From assembly GCA_022773965.1 (NCBI GenBank), contig JALFNQ010000040.1, positions 1-60,607 of the forward strand: DNA of 60,607 nt, written 5' to 3'. Numbering within the stretch: position 1 is the first letter of the stretch; every line of letters begins with the position of its first letter. The notes beneath the pieces are model-generated. The model searched no databases, was not told the origin of the DNA, and saw only the letters and a list, made by a program, of their open reading frames with translations. This document shows positions 25,369-32,120 of the stretch, in pieces. The stretch comes from Lachnospiraceae bacterium (GTDB lineage Bacteria > Bacillota > Clostridia > Lachnospirales > Lachnospiraceae). Both the position numbers and the translations under genes were made by a program.

Positions 25369-25397
25369 ATTTTAGCATGTTTTTTCTGTTTCTGCAA
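25369..25397 (-). promoter_or_regulatory. Sigma-A promoter of rpsF-ssb-rpsR with a long leader
   Basis: Minus strand: TTGCAG (25397-25392), 17 bp, TAAAAT (25374-25369) with an extended TGC before it. The resulting leader is about 150 bases. It contains GCACCGGGACTT near 25280-25266, which could be part of an S6:S18-binding leader element (CACCG is characteristic), but I could not fold it convincingly. Confidence 0.6.
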
Positions 25398-25521
25398 GTG
25401 CTTTTTCTCAAATTTTTGTACAAATTTTTATCCGGGATTTTTTTCTATACTGCTTACCTCTTTCCGCTAACAGTGCTTTCCCGGTATCATCCATGTCCGG
25501 ACCCGGGTCCACATTCACTGT

Positions 25522-25588
25522 CGATTGAGTACATTTTTTGTTCGATTCGTACCGTGCCTGCTCCTTTGATAAAAAATACCTATATAAT
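25522..25588 (+). promoter_or_regulatory. LytTR-type direct-repeat promoter (site E) of the 157-residue exported protein
   Basis: Plus strand: CGATT (25522-25526), 21 bp to CGATT (25543-25547), then exactly 35 bp to TATAAT (25583-25588). The spacer reads GAGTACATTTTTTGTT. It lies 12 kb from the LytTR genes, yet geometry and spacer match site B closely. Confidence 0.75.
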
Positions 25589-25671
25589 AAAAAATATCAA
25601 CAAGAAACAACACTTGCAGCTGTTTTCTTTACTTATAGCTGCAAAATCTTGGCTTTGAAAGGAGTAACAAA

Positions 25672-26145
25672 ATGAAAAGAAAAACAAAACAGATCTTAAA
25701 GAGCATGTTCGCCATCCTTCTGGTGATCGCAATGACAGTCACGATTCTCCCTGCTCAGGAGACACAGGCTGCTTCAAAGTGGACAAAGAAAGTATCAAAG
25801 ACCTTCACCGTAAAAAATGATGTTATAAGTTCATACATCGTCGTTAAGGTAAAGAAGCCCTGTACCGTAACTGTACACTCACATATCAATGTAGATAATA
25901 GGGGTATTTGTAAGGGCACATCCTATACAGGAGAGGCAATTCAGTATATCGATGAGCCCCAATATGACTTTGATAAGCAGACTCTCGATATCAAATATAA
26001 GCTGAAAAAAGGAACTTATTGTTTCTATCAGTCCACACCCGCTCTTTTAGACAAATATTCTATCACAATAAAGACCTCTGGGGCAAATCTGAAATTCGTG
26101 AAAAGCTATACGGAAAAGTATTCTGACACCGAGGGCATAGGCTAA
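25672..26145 (+). CDS. Small exported protein of unknown function
   Basis: 157 residues with GAAAGGAG ahead of the start. Signal peptide about 1-34 (MFAILLVIAMTVTILPAQET, cleaved near TQAAS). The mature 123 residues are beta-rich and lysine-rich (SKTFTVKNDV, YIVVKVKKPCTVTVHSH, YKLKKGTYCFYQS), resembling a single pre-peptidase-like or jelly-roll domain, but I recognise no family. It is monocistronic, between LytTR-type site E and a strong terminator, which suggests a regulated secreted product. Confidence 0.75.
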   Translation: MKRKTKQILKSMFAILLVIAMTVTILPAQETQAASKWTKKVSKTFTVKNDVISSYIVVKVKKPCTVTVHSHINVDNRGICKGTSYTGEAIQYIDEPQYDFDKQTLDIKYKLKKGTYCFYQSTPALLDKYSITIKTSGANLKFVKSYTEKYSDTEGIG

Positions 26146-26156
26146 AAAATCCGGTA

Positions 26157-26203
26157 AAAAACCGCTGCCAATGTGTACATGCGCATTGGCAGCGGTTTTT
26201 CTT
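26157..26203. terminator. Bidirectional terminator
   Basis: A long perfect stem, arms AAAAACCGCTGCCAATG / CATTGGCAGCGGTTTTT (26157-26173 with 26184-26200). It carries T's on the plus strand and A's before it, so it works for both the exported-protein gene and the convergent DUF951 gene. Confidence 0.9.
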
Positions 26204-26229
26204 ATATCATATCGTTCTACCGAAAGACA

Positions 26230-26412
26230 TTACTCCACATGCTTTAGCCCCTTCGTGTTCTTCTCCACCAGCTTTCTTGCGATCATGATCTGGTGTCCGC
26301 AGCCTAAGCACTCCAGCCTAAAATCCGCCCCGACACGCAGGATCTTCCAGTCGTGGCTGCCACAGGGATGCCACTTTTTTAATGTAACGATATCTCCTAC
26401 CTGATATTCCAT
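26230..26412 (-). CDS. DUF951-family small zinc-ribbon-like protein
   Basis: 60 residues: MEYQVGDIVTLKKWHPCGS, then WKILRVGADFRLECLGCGH and IARKLVEKNTKGLKHV. Cys at CGS and CLGCGH with nearby His suggest a small metal site. This is the DUF951 pattern (HPCGxxxWxVxRxGxDxxxxCxxCG), a conserved Firmicute protein of unknown function. It follows the sirtuin gene by two bases and is probably co-translated with it. Confidence 0.85.
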   Translation of the reverse strand: MEYQVGDIVTLKKWHPCGSHDWKILRVGADFRLECLGCGHQIMIARKLVEKNTKGLKHVE

Positions 26413-26414
26413 GA

Positions 26415-27143
26415 TTACACCTCAACTTTACTAAATACCGCCCCAAGCCCTTCCTGAATAACCAGGTCCGCACGGCTGTCCATCGGCGTCGCGGATTTGT
26501 TGATCAAAACAAGCTTATTTCCACGGTAATAGTCGATGAGCCCTGCTGCCGGATACACCGCCAGGGATGTACCGCCGATAATGAGCATGTCCGCATGGCT
26601 GATATAATAGATCGCATCCCGCATCGTCTGATCGTCCAGCCCTTCCTCATAGAGCACCACATCCGGCTTGATCCTGCCGCCGCACGCATCACAGACCGGT
26701 ACAGGATCCGGGGATTCCAGTATATAGCGTGCATCGAACAGCTTGCCGCAGCGCTGGCAGTAATTGCGGTGCACGCTTCCATGCAGCTCCAGCACCCGCT
26801 TTGATCCTGCTGCCTGATGCAGCCCGTCGATATTCTGGGTAACGACTGCCTTCAGCTTGCCCGCCGCCTCCAGCTGCGCCAGCTTCTCATGGGTCACATT
26901 CGGCTTTACATCCAGACACAGCATCTTGTCGCGGTAAAACCTGTAAAATTCATCTGTTTTCGCTATATAAAAGCTGTGGCTTAGTATCGTCTCCGGCGGA
27001 TAGTCATACTTTTGGTTATACAATCCATCCACACTGCGAAAGTCCGGTATTCCGCTCTCCGTGCTAACCCCTGCGCCCCCGAAAAATACGATGTTATCCG
27101 ACTCCTTTACCATCTGTAAAAATTGTTCAACTGCCTCTGACAT
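26415..27143 (-). CDS. cobB: NAD-dependent protein deacylase (sirtuin, CobB/SrtN type)
   Basis: 242 residues, full length. NAD site FFGGAGVSTESGIPDFRS, catalytic TQNIDGLHQAAG and His in LELHGSV, a four-Cys zinc module (CQRCG ... CDACGG), then GGTSLAVYPAAGL and VLINKS. It removes acyl groups from lysines using NAD. It heads a two-gene unit with the DUF951 gene and lies 25 bases after the three-gene DUF262 module, possibly by chance. Confidence 0.95.
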   Translation of the reverse strand: MSEAVEQFLQMVKESDNIVFFGGAGVSTESGIPDFRSVDGLYNQKYDYPPETILSHSFYIAKTDEFYRFYRDKMLCLDVKPNVTHEKLAQLEAAGKLKAVVTQNIDGLHQAAGSKRVLELHGSVHRNYCQRCGKLFDARYILESPDPVPVCDACGGRIKPDVVLYEEGLDDQTMRDAIYYISHADMLIIGGTSLAVYPAAGLIDYYRGNKLVLINKSATPMDSRADLVIQEGLGAVFSKVEV

Positions 27144-27168
27144 CGTTCTTTGCCTCCTTAAAATAAGA

Positions 27169-28125
27169 TTAATGATACTTAACTGTAGGTAACTTATGAC
27201 CTATATGCCCTATATAAATAACCTTTCTCTCAGGAACAGGATGAAAGAATATCCGCCCGGCATATCCTCCGGTATAACGAATATGCCAAGAAAACCGTTT
27301 TACACTTCCGTCTGGAAGGCCAAACGTATGCTCTTGCGAAAATTGCTTCAATGTTGCTTCGGATTCCGGCGTTGCTTTTGTTAAAGTATTTTTATCAAAT
27401 ACATCTTTCATATTTTCTGCCGCCCGTTGTAATTCCAGTAAGCGTTTATATACTTGTCCTGCCTCTGATACGCCAACATTTCTCTTACAACCCTGTATCG
27501 CATTTTCGCAAAATACCAGATTGGGAAATATGTGCTCTGCACCATTTATAATATCCTGACCGGACACTATATCTGTATACCTACGTTCCTCCTGTTTTCC
27601 ATCATGATATTTTTTAAAGCTATCTATATTTTCATTAAACGATACATTTGGAATTTGAACCGGGCTTTGTTCTATCTCTCCATTATCCATAAGTTCAATA
27701 TAGATTCCCGAAATCTGTGGTGTTTTCCAGTGATCACTACTCAGAAAACTAACTACCACTCCATCCATCTCATAGGCTAAAAGACATCCTTTTGAACTTT
27801 TTTCCTGATACTTAAATTCTGTTTTAAAATCTATATCGCTTTCTTGATCAAACTCCTCCGAATTATAAACAACAGATTTATTTAAAAGTACCCGAAATCT
27901 CCTTTTACTTTCCACATCCACCGTAGGATCATTTCTCCATTGCTCAATTCGATAGCCGGATGCAAGTTCAAAAGATCTATAATCCTGATCCAGCAGAATG
28001 CTGTCATTATGTATGATTGTCTTTACTCTAAAACAAGTATTGAGAAATATATCCATAATCTGTTTTCCACTCTCAACAGATGGAACTGGAAATCTGGCAG
28101 ATAGTTCATTTAATATCATCTGCAT
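27169..28125 (-). CDS. Unknown third protein of the DUF262/DUF3696 module
   Basis: 318 residues, no signal peptide or membrane segment. The N-terminal part (about 1-200) is unrecognised, with a basic SKRRFRVLLNK and an SSDHWKTPQISGIYIELM stretch. The last 55 residues read FSWHIRYTGGYAGRIFFHP, VIYIGHIGHKLPT and VKYH, resembling the C-terminal core of RelE/HigB-type small RNases (R..FF.....IYIGHI..KLP). It starts 12 bases after the ATPase gene, so it belongs to that operon. It may be the effector, with the ATPase and DUF262 protein as sensors (inference). Local DNA is more AT-rich than its neighbours. Confidence 0.6.
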   Translation of the reverse strand: MQMILNELSARFPVPSVESGKQIMDIFLNTCFRVKTIIHNDSILLDQDYRSFELASGYRIEQWRNDPTVDVESKRRFRVLLNKSVVYNSEEFDQESDIDFKTEFKYQEKSSKGCLLAYEMDGVVVSFLSSDHWKTPQISGIYIELMDNGEIEQSPVQIPNVSFNENIDSFKKYHDGKQEERRYTDIVSGQDIINGAEHIFPNLVFCENAIQGCKRNVGVSEAGQVYKRLLELQRAAENMKDVFDKNTLTKATPESEATLKQFSQEHTFGLPDGSVKRFSWHIRYTGGYAGRIFFHPVPERKVIYIGHIGHKLPTVKYH

Positions 28126-28137
28126 AGTCTTACCTCT

Positions 28138-29247
28138 CTAGAACAAATCATCGATTGCCTTGTCCCATTCATCAAAAAAACCAGCCGGCCAAAAACTCAA
28201 TCTTCCGTCTGATTTCAGGATAGGGTTTTCAACAATCGGTATAATACTATACTCCTTATCATCTGTTATTTCTTTTCTTGTAAAATAATATAGCCGAACA
28301 AGATTTGGATCTATTCTCTCATATTTTGCACACAAACGAATCCCATTTAAAACATGGTCACTGTGGGTTTCTACAATAATCTGTACTCCCCCCTGAGCAG
28401 CTCTTGCAATCAGTTCCCCCATCTTTCGTTGTCCTTTCGGATGAAGATGTGCCTCCGGATTTTCCAAAATTAACAATTCTCCTTTTTTCGCTTTTAGCAA
28501 TGCCAAGACCACAGGAAATACATAAGAAATTCCAAATCCTACGTTTTGCGCAGTAAAATAATCTGCTCCTACGCTGCTTGTCTGATGTACTGTAAGACCA
28601 ATCCGGTTACTGTGTCCATATTCTTCCATTCTCAGAGAAATCCCCGGCGTAATCTCTCCCATCCAACACTCTACCTGTTTTAAAAGACGAATATTTTCCT
28701 CTCCGTCATACCATACATTCTTATTTGCTACCTCGTCCAGATCATGAGCCTGAAGATAATGTACCGCGTATTCTCCATGATTTCCAATCTGTTTGTTTTC
28801 CGACACTTCATAATACGATTTTTCATAACTGCTTTGAGGGCCCAGGCGATCTGCCGCTATATAATGAAAACCACTGCCAAACAGATTCATCTCATTCACC
28901 CAGTCATTACGTACCATGTTTGCCAGTTTTAGAAAATCTGACGCTGCGTTATAATCATATTCTGCACTCAAAAGCCGATGTTCATCTTCTATTGCAATAC
29001 TGATCTTATTTTCTTTAGCATTTGTATACAATATGTCCTTTCCGACTCCAAGGCTTGTATATTTCCCGTTTAAGAAAATTCCCTTTTCTAAAACCTTTTG
29101 TTCGTAGGACTGCCTCAGTAACAATAATGCCTGTATCAAAGTCGATTTTCCCATACTATTAATTCCAGAAAGTAAATTCAAACCTGAAAAATCTAAATCA
29201 AGATGTTCAAAACATTTAAAATTCGCTACCTTTATCTTTTTTATCAT
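28138..29247 (-). CDS. SMC/RecF-like AAA ATPase with DUF3696-type C-terminus
   Basis: 369 residues. Starts MIKKIKVANFKCFEHLDLDF, the usual start of OLD/ABC-type ATPases that sense DNA. Walker A LLSGINSMGKSTLIQA; signature/Walker B region GELLILENPEAHLHPKGQRK; D-loop/H-loop IIVETHSDHVLNGIRL. The C-terminal VRLYYFTRKEI region resembles DUF3696. Its start lies inside the end of the DUF262 gene (32-base overlap), so translation is coupled. Such ATPases are common partners in phage-defence operons; the target here is unknown. Confidence 0.85.
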   Translation of the reverse strand: MIKKIKVANFKCFEHLDLDFSGLNLLSGINSMGKSTLIQALLLLRQSYEQKVLEKGIFLNGKYTSLGVGKDILYTNAKENKISIAIEDEHRLLSAEYDYNAASDFLKLANMVRNDWVNEMNLFGSGFHYIAADRLGPQSSYEKSYYEVSENKQIGNHGEYAVHYLQAHDLDEVANKNVWYDGEENIRLLKQVECWMGEITPGISLRMEEYGHSNRIGLTVHQTSSVGADYFTAQNVGFGISYVFPVVLALLKAKKGELLILENPEAHLHPKGQRKMGELIARAAQGGVQIIVETHSDHVLNGIRLCAKYERIDPNLVRLYYFTRKEITDDKEYSIIPIVENPILKSDGRLSFWPAGFFDEWDKAIDDLF

Positions 29248-30511
29248 TCAATACCCTCCTTAGCATATTGCTGATATATGTAAAACGCATCAAAAACGAT
29301 TTTTTATCACTGGACTTGATTACCTGTAAAAATACAGAATCATTACAGAGTTCCAAAAAACTGTCATATATCTGCTTTTTGTTCTTTTCCAGAAAAACAA
29401 TTTCTTCATCCTTCAAAATAAACAAGCTTCTACACCAAGCCTCATAGATTGCCTTATTGATCGGCCGACGAATTCCGTTTTCTCCTAATTTTCTAAATGC
29501 GTATTTTCCCATAATATTTTTGGATGCAACCATGATTCTCTTAAATTGCTTTTCTATATCAGATTCATCTGCTCGATTCGATGAATTCAAGTATGCCATG
29601 GTTCCATTTAAATAGTTATCAGGAATACCTTCATATTTTTCGATTCCATAATAGCATACTGCTATAAAGCGAAGCACGAACTCCTGATCCATCATCCGAT
29701 CATCCCGAATGCTATATGTAGTGGCCATCTGAAACTCAGGAATGTTTGCGAGTCTTTTACACAACGCCGTTGCCGGACCCTGATACAACGCATGGCGAAT
29801 TTCCTGAAAACTTAATTCCAGTCCTCCTGTATTAATTCTTTTAAATATATTATATTTCACGTTTTCAGGCGTTCCACCTTTAACAATATAAGCAATAATA
29901 TTTGTTTCTTCTATCCTTCTGACAAAAGCTCTCGGAAGCTCTGGAAAAGTCAAACCCTCCAAATCATGATAGAATTCCAAATTAGAAAGCTTTAATGTTT
30001 GATCTACAACAAATTCTTTTAATGCAGTGATACGCTGCAACCCATCAATAATAAGCCAATTATCCTTAATTCCTCCATCGAAATAAAAAGCCGGAATCGG
30101 AATTCGAAGAAGCAACGATTCTATCAACTGGCTTTTCTGCTTCTGCGTCCATAATCCGCTTTTCCTTTGGAAATCTGTATTCATATTGATTTCATGATAT
30201 TCCAGACGCTTAATGATACTGGACAATTCCATCGTTTTCATATCAATATCAATTTTACTTGGATCAAATGGACGTATCTCCGGAACTGATTGAAGCTCAT
30301 CCTCTATTTCTATCTCTGAACTATCATCCACAATTTGAATCCCTGCCTGTTCAAGATATGCTATCATTTCCTGATATGTATTTTTAGTCTGTTTTTCAGA
30401 AGAAAATCCCACAAAAAAATTTGAAATCAACATGGAGCTAAGTTTTCCCCCCTGCTTTCTCCCCATTTGAACTAATAAATCCAAATCCTCTTTTTCTTTC
30501 TCATCAAACAT
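29216..30511 (-). CDS. DUF262 (ParB/Srx-fold) protein with sigma-region-1.1-like N-terminus
   Basis: 431 residues. The N-terminus (about 8-62: LLVQMGRKQGGKLSS ... YLEQAGIQIVDDSSE) resembles sigma-70 region 1.1, which in SigA reads LGKKRGVLTYEEI ... LGEQGVELISENEE. A linker follows. The DUF262 domain starts with LEYHEINMNTDFQRKSGLW, has the signature LIIDGLQRITALKEF (DGxQRxTxL) and continues with FKRINTGGLELSFQEIRHAL. DUF262 proteins occur in GmrSD-like and SspE-like defence nucleases and act as NTP-dependent sensors or nucleases. First gene of the three-gene minus-strand unit, with AGGAG upstream. No HNH (DUF1524) domain is visible. Confidence 0.8.
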   Translation of the reverse strand: MFDEKEKEDLDLLVQMGRKQGGKLSSMLISNFFVGFSSEKQTKNTYQEMIAYLEQAGIQIVDDSSEIEIEDELQSVPEIRPFDPSKIDIDMKTMELSSIIKRLEYHEINMNTDFQRKSGLWTQKQKSQLIESLLLRIPIPAFYFDGGIKDNWLIIDGLQRITALKEFVVDQTLKLSNLEFYHDLEGLTFPELPRAFVRRIEETNIIAYIVKGGTPENVKYNIFKRINTGGLELSFQEIRHALYQGPATALCKRLANIPEFQMATTYSIRDDRMMDQEFVLRFIAVCYYGIEKYEGIPDNYLNGTMAYLNSSNRADESDIEKQFKRIMVASKNIMGKYAFRKLGENGIRRPINKAIYEAWCRSLFILKDEEIVFLEKNKKQIYDSFLELCNDSVFLQVIKSSDKKSFLMRFTYISNMLRRVLNDKKDKGSEF

Positions 30512-30596
30512 ACATGATCTCCTATCATTTTGAATATACTTGTCCTATAGAAAATACTAATAGAAATATTATACTCTCCGGGAGGTTGTTTGTAAA

Positions 30597-30788
30597 ATGG
30601 AACCTGAATACGCCATTAAAATATCTCTGACCAAACATACACATGACAATTTAGAAAAACCTTTTTACTGGAGCCTTCTAAAATACGACCAACTATGGCA
30701 CCAGATTGCATTTGGTTGGGAAGGATCTTCTGAAAAATGCTTCTTTACAGCAATGGAATATTACCATCAATTAACGATAAATACTTAA
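30597..30788 (+). CDS. Small conserved-looking protein of unknown function
   Basis: 63 residues: MEPEYAIKISLTKHTHDN, KPFYWSLLKYDQLWHQIAFG, then a helical FFTAMEYYHQL tail. A good GGGAGG site precedes the ATG and the composition is typical of a folded, aromatic-rich small protein. It is transcribed divergently from the DUF262 gene, with about 85 bases between them. Whether it belongs to that module (for example as a regulator or antitoxin) is unknown. Confidence 0.5.
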   Translation: MEPEYAIKISLTKHTHDNLEKPFYWSLLKYDQLWHQIAFGWEGSSEKCFFTAMEYYHQLTINT

Positions 30789-30829
30789 TTTTATTTTGGG
30801 AACTTATGGGAAAATCAGAAAGAGAAGAT

Positions 30830-31411
30830 TCATGCTCTCCTCTTTCCACATACCACCTTACACAAAATCATCGCCGTCAGCGTGCTCACAAGTGTTGCTA
30901 CGATTCCCGGTCCCACGATAGCTGTCGGGTTCACGCTGCCATACTGACTACGGTAAGCGATCATATTGACCGGAATGAGCTGTAGAGAGGAAATATTCAT
31001 CACAAGAAATGTGCACATCTCGCGGCTGGCGACTCCTTTTCTCTCTCCTGAAAGCAGCTTCAGCTCCTGCATGGCCTCCAACCCCGCCGGTGTCGCCGCC
31101 CAGCCAAGCCCAAAAATATTTGCAATAAAATTGGTTGCGATCAGCTCATTGGCACGGCTTTCCTGCGGTAATCCCGGAAACAAAAACCGCAGCAACGGGC
31201 GAAGTCTTTTTGCGCAGGCCTTTAACAAGCCCGTCTCCTGGGCGATCTCCATGAGCCCCGTCCACATGGCGACCACCCCCGCCATGGCAATCGCAAGGCT
31301 GACTGCCTCCTTTGCTGAATCCACAGCCGCCGTCGTGATCAAACCAAAGCCACCATGAAATGCCCCAAAAATAATACCAATTACGATCATTCCACCCCAA
31401 AGATAATTCAT
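30830..31411 (-). CDS. spmA: Spore maturation protein A (nucleoside recognition/Gate domain)
   Basis: 193 residues from ATG 31411 (GGGGTG upstream; the in-frame ATG at 31447 is less likely). MNYLWGGMIVIGIIFGAFHG start, then VSLAIAMAGVVAMWTGLMEI, FANELIATNFIAN-type residues (RANELIATNFIANIFGLG), NISSLQLIPVNMIAYRS and a final membrane segment. This is the SpmA family, needed for spore core dehydration in Bacillus and Clostridium. Its usual partner spmB lies divergently 160 bases away rather than downstream. Confidence 0.9.
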   Translation of the reverse strand: MNYLWGGMIVIGIIFGAFHGGFGLITTAAVDSAKEAVSLAIAMAGVVAMWTGLMEIAQETGLLKACAKRLRPLLRFLFPGLPQESRANELIATNFIANIFGLGWAATPAGLEAMQELKLLSGERKGVASREMCTFLVMNISSLQLIPVNMIAYRSQYGSVNPTAIVGPGIVATLVSTLTAMILCKVVCGKRRA

Positions 31412-31573
31412 AGATGTACACCCCTGTCTTCTATCCTGACTGTTCAAGGCAATTCCATATGAAAACCAGGCATTCCATATGCCTATTCTGAACAGCTCCG
31501 ACTTTTTTTATTATATGCACCTCTTTTGTAATGGTTCATATAGTAATACAGAGTGCCTTCAAAGGAGCAGCTT

Positions 31574-32101
31574 ATGTCTTTCTTGCTTTTTTTATCAGAT
31601 GCCGCGATTCCTCTGTTCATCTTCATCATCGTAGGATATGGTTTATTCACAGGCTGCGACATTTACAACACATTTATCCACGGTGCCGTGCGTGGACTTC
31701 AGATTGTTGTGCAGATCCTTCCCACACTGGTCGGACTTATGGTCGCTGTCGGCATCCTGCGGGCCAGCGGCTTTATGGTCTGGCTCGCAGGACTTCTTGC
31801 CCCATTGTGCAAATGGCTGCATTTTCCCGCGGAACTGTTGTCCGTCGCCTTTGTGAAGCTTTTTTCCTCCTCCGCCGCCACCGGACTGGCGCTAGACATC
31901 TTCAAAGAATACGGCACAGACTCGCTACAGGGACTCGGTGTCTCCATCATGCTCAGCTGCACGGAATCCGTCTTTTATACGATGTCCGTCTACTTTATGG
32001 CCGTCAGGATCCGTAAGACGCGCTGGACACTGCCCTGTGCACTGCTTGCTACCCTCGCGGGGATTGTGATGAGCATGATACTTGCATACATTATCGTCTA
32101 A
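31574..32101 (+). CDS. spmB: Spore maturation protein B (nucleoside recognition/Gate domain)
   Basis: 175 residues from ATG 31574, served by AAAGGAG at 31560-31566. Membrane protein with IPLFIFIIVGYGLFTGCDIY, LVGLMVAVGILRASGF, a polar SSSAATGLALDIFKEYGTDS gate segment and SIMLSCTESVFYTMSVYF. SpmA and SpmB are thought to act together in membrane transport during spore maturation. Divergent arrangement from spmA is unusual. The gene ends 20 bases from the convergent 901-residue secreted protein gene. Confidence 0.9.
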   Translation: MSFLLFLSDAAIPLFIFIIVGYGLFTGCDIYNTFIHGAVRGLQIVVQILPTLVGLMVAVGILRASGFMVWLAGLLAPLCKWLHFPAELLSVAFVKLFSSSAATGLALDIFKEYGTDSLQGLGVSIMLSCTESVFYTMSVYFMAVRIRKTRWTLPCALLATLAGIVMSMILAYIIV

Positions 32102-32120
32102 AAATCATTCTTCTCTTTAT

